A stretch of 64,000 bases of DNA from CAWBRT01 sp963696525 (GTDB taxonomy: Bacteria; Acidobacteriota; Terriglobia; Terriglobales; Acidobacteriaceae). Shown here one piece after another: positions 9,145 through 18,026 of the stretch. Positions within the stretch are counted from its first letter, which is position 1; the number at the start of each line of letters is the position of its first letter. The notes under the pieces are model-generated. The model worked only from the letters and a program-made list of their open reading frames with translations. It did not search any database and was not told the DNA's origin. The position numbers and the translations under genes were made by a program. The stretch covers positions 1,488,001 through 1,552,000 of the forward strand of contig CAVOKO010000009.1 of assembly GCA_963696525.1 (NCBI GenBank), read 5' to 3'.

Positions 9145-9960
9145 TTACAAAACCGAGAAATCCACGTTTTTCAGATCCGTGATCAGCATGTGACCGGGAG
9201 CATGAGTAATACAGAAAGTCGGCTTGGCTTCCATGACCACTGACTGCGGGGTGACGCCGCACGCCCAGAAGACCGGCAGTTCACCTTTCCTGATTTCTAC
9301 CGGGTCACCGTAGTCAGGCTTTGAAAGATCAAGAATGCCGATAAGCTCGGGATCGCCAATGTGAACCGGAGCGCCGTGCACCGCAGGATACCGGGACGTA
9401 ATCTGAATCGCTCGGATCGCATCGGCGGCTTTCATCGGCCTCATGGAGACGACCATCGGGCCGTGGAATATTCCGGCTGGAACGGTGGCTATCGAAGTCC
9501 GATACATCGGCACGTTCGAATTCTGTTCAATATGGCGCACAGGGACACCATTTTGCAGCAGCGCCTGCTCGAACGAGAACGAACAACCGATCACAAACGT
9601 GACGAGATCATCCCGCCAGTATTTATGGAGATCAAACGGTTCGTCAATTAATTTGCCGTCGCGAAAAACACGATACCGCGGCACATCAGTGCGGATGTCC
9701 AAGTCAGCGCCAAGCCTGCGCAGGTGAGGATCACCGACATCGGATACCCCGAGTAATGGGCAGGGTTTTGGGTTATTGAAGCAGAAACGATGGAAATCAG
9801 CCGCTACTTCGGCGGGCAGAATGGCAACATTGCCTTGAACGTAATCTGGCACCCAGCCGCAGGTAGGTTTACGCCAGTTACCGCGACGTATTTCGGCGCG
9901 TGCTTCTACTCCGGTCGCAGACGTGGATGAAGTTGCTTTGACTGGGTTGACGCCAGACAT
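9145..9960 (-). CDS. DUF1445 putative hydro-lyase / D-glutamate cyclase family protein
   Basis: 271 residues from the ATG at 9960, selected because a strong GGGAGGAG lies 5 bases ahead; an in-frame start 21 codons upstream lacks one. The sequence follows the YcsI/DUF1445 family throughout: GYVQGNVAILPAEVAADFHRFCFNNPKPCPLLGV-like segment near the N-terminus, FVIGCSFSFEQALL in the middle, MVVSMRPM, and the C-terminal PVFWACGVTPQSVVMEAKPTFCITHAPGHMLITD. Mammalian mitochondrial DGLUCY, which contains this domain, converts D-glutamate to 5-oxo-proline; bacterial members are mostly uncharacterised. The racemase-symporter pair 2 kb away makes a D-acidic amino acid substrate attractive but unproven. 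Confidence 0.88.
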   Translation of the reverse strand: MSGVNPVKATSSTSATGVEARAEIRRGNWRKPTCGWVPDYVQGNVAILPAEVAADFHRFCFNNPKPCPLLGVSDVGDPHLRRLGADLDIRTDVPRYRVFRDGKLIDEPFDLHKYWRDDLVTFVIGCSFSFEQALLQNGVPVRHIEQNSNVPMYRTSIATVPAGIFHGPMVVSMRPMKAADAIRAIQITSRYPAVHGAPVHIGDPELIGILDLSKPDYGDPVEIRKGELPVFWACGVTPQSVVMEAKPTFCITHAPGHMLITDLKNVDFSVL

Positions 9961-10179
9961 TTGCTCCTCCCTGTGCACGAGTCGTTCTTTTCTAGAATTT
10001 CGGAACTCTCCGATGTTGCGCATTTTACTTCAAAACCGCCCCAAAGATTGGTCTCCCTTTGGAGGAATCTGACATTGCGACCGTTTTTTCCCAATTCTGG
10101 TGGATTTATTGGTGCTGGAGGGGTGGGACTTCGCGGCAGAAGTACCCGGCAAATGCGATTCGCGGCCTTTATGCCGGTT

Positions 10180-10290
10180 CTGCTTCTCGAACTGGAAAGT
10201 GCAGGGACGACCCTCGATGCGGGTGCCCGTTCCCGCCGACCCCCCGAACTTCGCATCGATGAAAAGGACGACCGCTATCTCAACCAACAT
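10180..10290 (-). pseudogene. Degraded C-terminal copy of the neighbouring small secreted protein
   Basis: The minus strand encodes AKFGGSAGTGTRIEGRPCTFQFEKQ, which aligns with AQFQDTQGTGTRDKGLGIVGRPCTFDFVKQ at the end of the intact gene at 10387-10818. The N-terminal two thirds and the stop codon are missing. It looks like a tandem duplicate that has been lost except for its 3' end. The rest of the 9961-10386 gap shows no gene. Confidence 0.55.
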
Positions 10291-10386
10291 TAGTCACAAA
10301 AAATGCCCCTGTCCAGAAATGAAGTAGCTTCCGAGTGGTGGTGAACGGAAGTTATCCATCCTTCGCATAGCAATCTGCTTCGCGGC

Positions 10387-10818
10387 CTACTGCTTCACGA
10401 AGTCAAACGTGCAGGGGCGGCCTACGATGCCGAGACCTTTGTCGCGGGTGCCTGTGCCCTGCGTATCCTGGAACTGGGCCTTGATATTGTAGCTATAATC
10501 ATCGCCCTTCCCAGTGAAGACTCCACGAGCATATGCCCTTGAGGCAACTATACCGTTGGCGGACAACTTAGCGCTGCCGTCCTCTTTGATCTTGCCTTCG
10601 ATCAGCAGGTAGCCGGGTTCCCCTGCTGTACCGTGTTCTCCGCGAAAGTCGCCGGCCTTGACCAAGCTGGGGAACTGCCAGGTGTAGCCTTCGGTGTTCC
10701 CTTTTGCGGGGCAGCTCATCTTGGTGAGCCACTTGCCGTCGAAGCGCTCCCCTGCAAGCAAGATCTCTGGCAAGAGCACCAGGGCGCAAATCACAAGACA
10801 CCGGACCATTTTCAACAT
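10387..10818 (-). CDS. Small secreted protein of unknown function
   Basis: 143 residues with a signal peptide (about 1-22, LVICALVLLPEILLAGE). The mature part contains FDGKWLTKMSCPAKGNTEGYTWQFPSLVKAGDFRGEHG and ends GRPCTFDFVKQ; two cysteines (in MSCPAKG and RPCTF) could form a disulfide. The layout, a compact beta-rich domain binding nothing obvious, recurs in uncharacterised secreted proteins of soil bacteria. It is the last gene of the leftward lipoprotein group and a broken duplicate lies just beyond it. Confidence 0.6.
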   Translation of the reverse strand: MLKMVRCLVICALVLLPEILLAGERFDGKWLTKMSCPAKGNTEGYTWQFPSLVKAGDFRGEHGTAGEPGYLLIEGKIKEDGSAKLSANGIVASRAYARGVFTGKGDDYSYNIKAQFQDTQGTGTRDKGLGIVGRPCTFDFVKQ

Positions 10819-10943
10819 TCTCTTTCCTCCGACGGTCAGTAAGACTAGCCAGCTCTTCTATCGCAGGGCTGCTATCGGTAAAGGTTCTCATCCGCATCTT
10901 CGGCACCAAGTGTGTGTGTCTGGCCACAGGCTCGTGCACATCA

Positions 10944-12443
10944 TCACTGTTGGATTATCGTCGTAAGTGGGAACTTCGAAATATCTACGGTTACCTGCGA
11001 TGTCAGTTGGTTGATAAGGCGGAACATATCTCGATTCCAGTATTGGTTTTCCGTACCTTCCGCGCTCTTCTGGTCGGCAATGCGGTAATAGGTTCCCCGG
11101 TAGTTCAATTGGACAATTGGCTGGTTTGCCTGGTCCTCAGTCGTTCCTGTTAAGCGTAACAGCGGATTGCGCTCAATAGCTGGAACGGCATCCAGGAATC
11201 TAGGCAGGACCTTCAGTTGCTGGTCTGGAGGGACGTTGCGATTGTTGGGAATGGTTGGGTTGGCGTGGGCGAGCGCATCATATGGACCCTGTTCCTGAGC
11301 TGCAGCGGCCATCAGTCCAATCAAAGAGCGCATGACCAGATGGGCAGATATTCCATTTGTCCCGGAAGTTGGGTTGCACGAGTCCTGATGATCCGAGCTT
11401 CCCTCGATGCTAAATCCATGAGCAAGGCTCGTAAGGATCACGTCGAGTGCGGGCCCTTTCTTGAGTTCCTTCATTTCCGGGTCGTTGAGTATTTCCTCTC
11501 TAATGTGCTCAATGTTGGGCAAGAGCTTCATGCCTTCGGCGTGAAGCGGATAAAGGGAGAACACCGGAGCAAACACTTTCTCCCCTAACAGCCATTTGCC
11601 ATCGACATGTTGCCAAATTGCGTTCTTTTGTGAGGCGCTCACGATATCCTGCGCTTTCGGAGCGTTCACCGTGTCGTCCAATCCCGAATTACTCTCGTAG
11701 GGTACGAAAGTGCTCGTGCCCCGAAGCAGCAAGTATCCGTGCTTCTGCAGCCAGTACACTACGGCGTTGATCCGTAGAAAAGTTACATAACTGGTGAGCT
11801 CGTCCTGATCACGAAGATAATCAACGTCGGGTGTGCCATCCGGTTTGAGATAAACCGTTGGGGGGATATTCCGGATGGTTTCGACCGAGCAGACCTGCGC
11901 AGAACTTCTGGTAAGTTCGATTCGGTCCACCATGAGGCGGAAAAGTTGATCCACTCGCCAGCCCTGTTCGTAGAGTATGTAGAAGGTTTCTGCTGGAATC
12001 GGCTTCAAAAGGAGTCGCGCATTGGTTTCGTCATTCACCGGGACGAAGGTGAATATTGGATCGTGCTCATAGTTTACAAGAGGAGTTCCTCCGCCGGCCG
12101 GGCCGCCAATAACCGGATTGGCGTTTCCGACCGCGTAGGTACCACTCCCAGTCACAGACGCTTGCATCTTATAAGAACTTGTAATCTGGCCAACCTTAAA
12201 GAAATAAGTAGGATCGCGGTTTTGCAGCCGCGCCAAATTCAAGAGTACCTCTCGATTCGAGGTCTCCGCGTAGATCCTCTCAAAACCCACGAAGTCGGTT
12301 TTCAGACGTTTCACCGCACAACTGCACAGACCCAATGACAGAAGAACAATGAGTAACAGTTGTAAGCGGGTACTTCTTATTTTGGCTGGCAGAAGAAGCC
12401 CTGCCGTCGAGTGCGTTATAGATTCCAGCGTTCTTGATTTCAT
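10944..12443 (-). CDS. Uncharacterised lipoprotein, about 499 residues
   Basis: Translation is placed at the ATG at 12443, which has CTGGAG 6 bases ahead; the open frame runs 23 codons further. A charged N-region is followed by LQLLLIVLLSLGLCSCAVKR, giving a lipobox-like LCS-C (cysteine near residue 44), so the protein should be lipid-anchored. The mature part has no family that I recognise; it has motifs such as YFFKVGQITSSYKMQ, FTFVPVNDETNARLLLKPIPAETFYILYEQGWRVDQLFRLMVDRIEL and a Cys/Thr-rich middle. The N-terminal phrase FERIYAETSNREVLLNLARLQNRDPTYF is typical of large lipoproteins found beside outer-membrane or stress loci. It lies 126 bases downstream of a second lipoprotein gene. Confidence 0.65.
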   Translation of the reverse strand: MKSRTLESITHSTAGLLLPAKIRSTRLQLLLIVLLSLGLCSCAVKRLKTDFVGFERIYAETSNREVLLNLARLQNRDPTYFFKVGQITSSYKMQASVTGSGTYAVGNANPVIGGPAGGGTPLVNYEHDPIFTFVPVNDETNARLLLKPIPAETFYILYEQGWRVDQLFRLMVDRIELTRSSAQVCSVETIRNIPPTVYLKPDGTPDVDYLRDQDELTSYVTFLRINAVVYWLQKHGYLLLRGTSTFVPYESNSGLDDTVNAPKAQDIVSASQKNAIWQHVDGKWLLGEKVFAPVFSLYPLHAEGMKLLPNIEHIREEILNDPEMKELKKGPALDVILTSLAHGFSIEGSSDHQDSCNPTSGTNGISAHLVMRSLIGLMAAAAQEQGPYDALAHANPTIPNNRNVPPDQQLKVLPRFLDAVPAIERNPLLRLTGTTEDQANQPIVQLNYRGTYYRIADQKSAEGTENQYWNRDMFRLINQLTSQVTVDISKFPLTTIIQQ

Positions 12444-12569
12444 CGCGACTCCAGCGAGATGCAATTGGAACTTCACGAAACTCCACGGGAGAATGCCCCA
12501 AGCCGGAAGCAAAGTACCTCTTCTTCTTTAACTTCCGGCGAGCATATTCATGTCTCTCGCATGAGGAAA

Positions 12570-14024
12570 TCAGTAATCGACACCTTTCCAGTAGTTTGGT
12601 GTGCTAACGATCTCGTACTTGCCAGGGTTAGCCTTGACGAGGGCGTTGGCGGTCGAATTCCACTCCGTGGCGTGGGTGGCGCCGCCGCCGGCACTGTTTT
12701 TCTGTACCACCGATTGGTCCAGCAGGTAGTTGTCGAATCCCTGTCCGTTCTTGGAGATGTCGTCTTCGTGTTTGTCAAATTGCGCTTGCTCGGCGCTGTT
12801 GGCGGCCTCAGTCGCGTTCATACGGGCAGTGGCTTGCTGGCCGAGTTGATGGATCTGGCCGATGTATTTCTGGGCGCCGGCCTCGATCTGCTGGTCACTT
12901 TGCTGCTTTTGCTTCATCTGCACCGCCATTTGCTGGTTGACCACCTGCGAGTTCATCTTGTAAGTGGCGACAATTGCCTTCAGCAGATCTTGCTCTTTGT
13001 TCTCCACAGCGCTGGGAAGCAGGGTGTGGTCCAGCATCACAGAGTAGCCACCGAAGCTGGCAATGGGATCGATGGCGCACATCATGTCGTTAAAGGCCTG
13101 CATGCCTTTGCCATCAGGATTCATGTGCCCCGTAGCGTGGACGCAGTGATTGCCTTGAGCAGCCTGCACGGGCTCAAGCTTGTCCACCTGAATTGGCGCC
13201 GGGCCCTGGCCACCGGCGCGCCGCCACGCCTGAAAGAGGTTGACGAAGTCCTTCTCGATATCGCCGCGGAATGGATAAACCATCGATCCGGGGGGGGGCG
13301 GCATGCGCCGTCGGCGCATATCGACCTGGAATGGGTTGTTGGGGTCGACGGCGTTGCGAATCATACCGATGCCGATCTGTTCGCCATTTGGCCCGCGCAC
13401 AATGATGGTGCCCCGGCCGCTCTGCGAGTCCATCTTCCAACCGTCTGGAATGGAGATGGTGGCAGAGTTGTCAGACGCCGTGACCGCGTGGAGCGGAGTG
13501 TGAGACGCAGGGGATGAAGTCGAGGCGGAGGCCGGGGCGCTGCCACCCGATGCGCCGGATGAGGACGAATTTCCGCCAGGATGCCAAACGGCGAGGAGCT
13601 GCTGCAGCATTGGATTGGCTGTCTTGCTGAAGTGGTCGGCGGAGTCGGAAACCAGTCCCGCCTCGAACTGATTGGGCCCGGTTTGCGCGGCGATGACCAT
13701 ACCGGCCATCAACTTGTTGCCATGCGCATGATCCGCGACAGTGAAGAAGACTCCTGAAGAGTTGGTACCCTTGACGCGGAAGACTTCGCCTACTTTGGGC
13801 TTTTCGCCGCAGGTTTGATGGACTTTGTACAGCATCTTAGCCATGGCGGCAGGCAGGGTCGTAGCTCCATCTACTAGGCCGTACTCGATGGTGCCGCCCT
13901 GCGCGGCGGTAATGGTGGTCAACGGCGCCGGATTCGCCGCACTCGCCTGATCCGATGTCTTGCAGGAGCACAGAGCCAGCGCAAATAACATGAGAAATGT
14001 GCAAATCGTCCTTGCGATACGCAT
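12570..14024 (-). CDS. Uncharacterised lipoprotein, 484 residues
   Basis: A signal peptide (RIARTICTFLMLFALALCSCK) ends in a lipobox with the acylated cysteine near residue 21. The mature chain has four regions: an N-terminal domain (40-145) with GEVFRVKGTNSSGVFFTVADHAHG; a Ser/Ala/Gly linker (150-175); a middle domain (180-335) with ISIPDGWKM that resembles the start of PsbP/LpqN-like folds; and a Gln/Met-rich helical tail (340-440) likely to form a coiled coil. I do not recognise a named family. It is transcribed away from the caspase operon and shares that operon's intergenic region. Confidence 0.65.
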   Translation of the reverse strand: MRIARTICTFLMLFALALCSCKTSDQASAANPAPLTTITAAQGGTIEYGLVDGATTLPAAMAKMLYKVHQTCGEKPKVGEVFRVKGTNSSGVFFTVADHAHGNKLMAGMVIAAQTGPNQFEAGLVSDSADHFSKTANPMLQQLLAVWHPGGNSSSSGASGGSAPASASTSSPASHTPLHAVTASDNSATISIPDGWKMDSQSGRGTIIVRGPNGEQIGIGMIRNAVDPNNPFQVDMRRRRMPPPPGSMVYPFRGDIEKDFVNLFQAWRRAGGQGPAPIQVDKLEPVQAAQGNHCVHATGHMNPDGKGMQAFNDMMCAIDPIASFGGYSVMLDHTLLPSAVENKEQDLLKAIVATYKMNSQVVNQQMAVQMKQKQQSDQQIEAGAQKYIGQIHQLGQQATARMNATEAANSAEQAQFDKHEDDISKNGQGFDNYLLDQSVVQKNSAGGGATHATEWNSTANALVKANPGKYEIVSTPNYWKGVDY

Positions 14025-14578
14025 GCCGACAGTCTCCTTAACTTTTTATGAACTGAAAATAACGGTAAGTCTCAAAGATTAGGCGACGGGAGCCGCAGAA
14101 ATCTCCCCCTAAGCCAAAACGGAGAGTGGTGGTTGATGGATTCGCTTTTCCCGACAGCACACATGCTACCATTTTCGGAAAGCCAATTGTGTCGTAACTA
14201 TAGCAATGAACGCCCAGCCAACAGTTCGGCGCGTCGACAAATGTTTGTTAGTTGTGGTTGGCTGGTAGTTCCCTGTTGCTAAAGGACTGGGTGGTCTATT
14301 GCAAACAACCGTTTGGACTTGTCACGACCGCGGACATCCTTCGGCCCCCGCACGAACGCCCTCGTTTTCATTACGATCAGGTCCTTGTGTATCTCGCAAT
14401 AACCTGTTCCATTTCGGGAATCTGCTATGCCTAAGACAGTGCAAATCGCAGGTGGAATGCCTCAAAGTCTTTCGCGAACTATGTGACACAACAGAACTGA
14501 CTATCCGGGGTTGAAAACAGTGAAGAGTCCTTACGTAGGAAAGGGCTATACTCGGAGAGTTCTCTTCCCGGAGCGCGT
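14025..14578. other. Divergent regulatory gap between lipoprotein and caspase operons
   Basis: These 554 bases separate two outward-facing operons of exported proteins and so should hold both promoters. I see no supported gene here. A small dyad TCCTTACGTAGGA lies at about 14528, some 50 bases ahead of the caspase start, and could be an operator. Confidence 0.4.
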
Positions 14579-16984
14579 ATGAAGGCATGTATGGCTGCCT
14601 TTATGGTCTTGCTATTTCTTGCTGGCAGTGCCCTCGCTCCTGCGCAGACTCAGCGCGCCCTGCTCATCGGCATCAACAATTACCAGCCCGCAGGAACGCA
14701 AGCAGAGCATCCGGCCGGATGTACTTATGGGCGCTGCGAACTGGGGGGCTTCGAGAATCTGGACGGCGCGGTCAATGATGCCGAGGCCATGGCCGATCTG
14801 CTGATCAGTCCGAAATTCGGCTTTGCGGCAGAGGACGTGGTTCTTCTCACCAACCCAGCGCCACTTCATCCCCGGCTTGGTGTAGTCGTTCTGCCCGACG
14901 CACAGACATCGCGCGACGGAATCCTCGCGGCCATGCAGAAGTATCTCGTGGATGTGCCCCAGCGAGGAGACACGGTGGTCTTCTATGCCGCCAGCCATGG
15001 CTCCCTTCGCATCAACAGCAAGGGTAACAAACTCACGGTGCTGGTCAACGGCAAGTATGTTCACGCCGACAGCACGCTGGTACCCGCGGACGCATATCGG
15101 GGCAGCTATGACGTTCGTGACCGCGAGATGACGCGCATTTTCAATGCCTCTTTGGACAAGGGAATTCGTCTCGCGGTGATTTTTGACAGTTGCCACAGTG
15201 GCGGCATCAGCCGAGGAATTGGTCCAAAATACCGTGAGCGGCAGTTACCCTTCGACCCGCGCGACATTGCCGAATCCCCCGACTTACTTGCCAACGGGCA
15301 ACCGCGCCCACCTCCCACGGAGAGAAACGACAATCCCGCCTTGGTGCTCTCCGCCGCACAGCAAGACCAGACGGCCAAAGAAATGCCGCTTTCGGGCACG
15401 ATCGCGGAACCCCACGGAGCCTTCACCGCCGCGCTGATTGAAGCGCTACAGTCCTTGCCCGCCGACACTTCCGCCTCGCTTCTGTATCAGCGCGTAAAAG
15501 CCGTGCTCCAAGGCAGTGAAGTTCCGGATCAGGTGCCCGAATTGGATGCCAGCGCGGCGCGCCGACGCCAGCCACTCTTCGGAGGGGCGGCGGCAAATTC
15601 TGACAAGGTCCGCGCTGCGGCACTCCAAACCGATGGTGGCGGCGCGGTGTGGTTAGATATTGGCCGCGTCTCCGGCATTGGGATTGGCAGCGAGTTTGTC
15701 TCGGCGAAACCGAATAAGGATGGCCAGCTAGTTCAACTCCGCATTGCTGCTCTGAAGGGAATCGTGCGTTCCTCGGCCGATGTCATCAGCCCTCTCGGCG
15801 CCAAGGTCGCACCCGGAGAGATCTTCGAGCTGACGAAATGGAACCCAGCCGAATCGGCTCCGCTGCTCGTCTGGCATTGGCCGTCGAATCTGTCGCAGGA
15901 CCAGATACTCGCCGCCGCGGCGGAGATCAAGGCAGCCGGGGTAATATCCATCGCCGATCCTGCCGAGGAGCCGTGGACTCACATCCTGTGCTGGGACGGC
16001 GCGAACTGGACGTTGCAGGAAACAGATGCGGCCGTCCCTGTCAGCCTCGGCGGGCGATTGAGAGCGAAGGCGTTGAAGCGGCATCTTCCGGCCGCTGCAA
16101 GACTCTGGGCCAACCTTCCACCGTCGAAGGAGTTAGCCGCAAAGCTGATCGTGGACGATGTAAACAGCAACGTCCAGCCCGCGACCGGGCTTATTAGCGC
16201 ACACTATGCTCTTACGGGAGTCCTCGGCCCGGATGGGCTCGCCTACGCATGGTTCCACAAGAGCGAGCTGGTGGCGGGCGCGCCTCCCCCTGGCCGGACT
16301 GGCCACAGCCCAGGCTGTTCTTCGGAGTCACAGTATCCGGTGCGCAGCGATTGGGTGTCAATTAGTAGTAGAGGAGGCGTCCCCCAGGGTGGCGCTGCGG
16401 CCCTGAACTCCTTTGCATCGCTGCTGGCCAAAGTTCATGGTTGGTTCGAATTGGCGGACAGCCCCGCCGGCACATCCAGCGCCGGTTATTATTCACTAGC
16501 TCTTTTTCTCGCATCCAGCGAAACGCCGCTTGCCGCCGATCAACCCGTGACTCAGGGCGAGTTGTTGAAAATTGGCTTGCGCTCAAGGCAACGGGTTGTG
16601 GAGAAACGCTGGGTCTACATTCTCGACATCGATTGCCACGGCAAAGGAACGGTGATTTATCCGGGCAACTACGCTGAAAATCAGTTTCCCAATGCGGCCG
16701 ACCAGGGCCGGCAATTTCTTCTGCCGGGGGCACGCACGCTCCGCATCGAGCCGCCCTATGGGATTGACACGCTGGTTCTGCTGAGCACTGCACATCCGCT
16801 GCCCGATCCTGATGTGCTGAACTTTGAGGGGGTGGCTTCACGCGGTGCCCAGCGTACGGAATCGCCCCTTGAGAGGCTATTGCGCCGCACTAGTGGCGGA
16901 ATGCGCGGATCTCCCGGCGAAGTGCCGACCGACTGGGGCGTCGAGCTCACGACCATCCACAGTTTCGGTGTGCTCGCGCAGTAA
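14579..16984 (+). CDS. Exported caspase (peptidase C14) family protein
   Basis: 801 residues with a signal peptide (1-22, ending APAQ). The caspase fold starts at once: QRALLIGINNYQ (25-36), the dyad histidine H140 in VVFYAASHGSL and the dyad cysteine C205 in LAVIFDSCHSGG, separated by a normal distance. The catalytic domain ends near residue 340; about 450 C-terminal residues follow and match no family that I know, though YYSLALFLASSETPLAADQPVTQGE suggests a DUF4384-like segment near residue 640. Metacaspase-type enzymes cut after Arg/Lys or Asp. Because it is exported, its targets should be periplasmic or outer-membrane. It leads a four-gene operon; the next gene is 24 bases away. Confidence 0.88.
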   Translation: MKACMAAFMVLLFLAGSALAPAQTQRALLIGINNYQPAGTQAEHPAGCTYGRCELGGFENLDGAVNDAEAMADLLISPKFGFAAEDVVLLTNPAPLHPRLGVVVLPDAQTSRDGILAAMQKYLVDVPQRGDTVVFYAASHGSLRINSKGNKLTVLVNGKYVHADSTLVPADAYRGSYDVRDREMTRIFNASLDKGIRLAVIFDSCHSGGISRGIGPKYRERQLPFDPRDIAESPDLLANGQPRPPPTERNDNPALVLSAAQQDQTAKEMPLSGTIAEPHGAFTAALIEALQSLPADTSASLLYQRVKAVLQGSEVPDQVPELDASAARRRQPLFGGAAANSDKVRAAALQTDGGGAVWLDIGRVSGIGIGSEFVSAKPNKDGQLVQLRIAALKGIVRSSADVISPLGAKVAPGEIFELTKWNPAESAPLLVWHWPSNLSQDQILAAAAEIKAAGVISIADPAEEPWTHILCWDGANWTLQETDAAVPVSLGGRLRAKALKRHLPAAARLWANLPPSKELAAKLIVDDVNSNVQPATGLISAHYALTGVLGPDGLAYAWFHKSELVAGAPPPGRTGHSPGCSSESQYPVRSDWVSISSRGGVPQGGAAALNSFASLLAKVHGWFELADSPAGTSSAGYYSLALFLASSETPLAADQPVTQGELLKIGLRSRQRVVEKRWVYILDIDCHGKGTVIYPGNYAENQFPNAADQGRQFLLPGARTLRIEPPYGIDTLVLLSTAHPLPDPDVLNFEGVASRGAQRTESPLERLLRRTSGGMRGSPGEVPTDWGVELTTIHSFGVLAQ

Positions 16985-17008
16985 CCTGGAGGCGATGAAA
17001 ACTGCATT

Positions 17009-17971
17009 ATGGATGGGCACCAAAATCTTGCTGGCGTAGAAAGGGTTGGTCACCCAACCACTCACGTACGGAGGACTTTGTTAACATTTCCTCACCGTCT
17101 TTCGCTGCTTGTTCTCTCCATCGGCGTTGCCCTGTGCTGGCTACCTCAATATACTCTGGCGCAGCAGCAACTCAGTGCGCCGAGGCAGGATGGGCACACA
17201 ACGCCGCTATTGCTGTATCCCGCCGTAGGTGCGAGTTCAGCATGCGCCCCGCTGGCCGTGATCTCGCACGGCGCAGGAGGCTCGGAATACGGATATCGCT
17301 ACCTAGCCGAGGCAATGTCGCACCTTGGGTACACAACCGTCGTCATGAATCATCAAGAGAGTGGAATGGCGGCCCTGCGGAAGGACATGCGGGAATACGG
17401 TTTTATGCAAGGATTGCGAACGCTCGTCGCCGATCCAGCGGCAGAGCAAGCGCGCCTTCTCGATGTTGGCGCGGCGCTGAAATGGGCAGATAGCCAGTGC
17501 GCCGTGCCGTTCCGGGTGCTGCTCGGGCATTCCATGGGCGCCGAAACAGTCATGCTGGAAGTGGGCGCAAAAAACATGATCGGTGTAACGTCTCCCCCTG
17601 CAGGGCAAGACCGCTTTGATGCCTACGTCGCCCTTTCGCCGGAGGGACCGGGCGTGGTGTTTCCCAAAAATGCGTGGAGTGGCATTCACAAGCCGATCCT
17701 GATACTTACGGGGACGAACGACCAATCCCTGAAAGGTGGACCCCAGGCTCGCCTTGTTCCCTGGCGCGGCCTGCCCGGTAGCGCCGGGCAATGCCAATGG
17801 ATGGGCGTAATCGACGGCGCCACGCATCTGAACTTCGCCGGCAACGGCCCAGGGAACGAGCGAGTTGTAGCGATGGCGACACAGACGATCGCGGCATTCC
17901 TGGAAGGCGTACACAAAACCTCCTGTATACTTCCGCCGTCTACAAGCCAGATGAAGTTGCAAGGGAAATAG
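17009..17971 (+). CDS. Exported alpha/beta hydrolase (dienelactone hydrolase-like)
   Basis: 320 residues. The signal peptide core is LSLLVLSIGVALCWLPQYTLAQ with an unusually long N-region from the ATG at 17009; a TTG at 17078 would give a standard leader but has GGAGGA only 2 bases ahead, so the start is uncertain. The hydrolase fold shows the oxyanion strand LAVISHGAGGSEYGY, the nucleophile elbow LLGHSMGAET (G-H-S-M-G), a later aspartate in ILTGTNDQSLKGG and a histidine in GATHLNFAG. This resembles COG4188-type predicted dienelactone hydrolases. It sits second in the caspase operon, 55 bases ahead of the CHAT gene, so it may act on the same envelope substrate or modify a signal. Confidence 0.8.
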   Translation: MDGHQNLAGVERVGHPTTHVRRTLLTFPHRLSLLVLSIGVALCWLPQYTLAQQQLSAPRQDGHTTPLLLYPAVGASSACAPLAVISHGAGGSEYGYRYLAEAMSHLGYTTVVMNHQESGMAALRKDMREYGFMQGLRTLVADPAAEQARLLDVGAALKWADSQCAVPFRVLLGHSMGAETVMLEVGAKNMIGVTSPPAGQDRFDAYVALSPEGPGVVFPKNAWSGIHKPILILTGTNDQSLKGGPQARLVPWRGLPGSAGQCQWMGVIDGATHLNFAGNGPGNERVVAMATQTIAAFLEGVHKTSCILPPSTSQMKLQGK

Positions 17972-18026
17972 GCGTTGATTCGAAGAGTGACAGGAAGAGA
18001 CAGCGCTTGTCAGAGGTAGAGGCACG

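Noticed and set aside
12459..13517. A 352-codon open frame on the plus strand
   Set aside because: It lies antisense to the 484-residue lipoprotein gene, which has a lipobox and typical composition; the frame's Leu/Val/His-rich product matches nothing.
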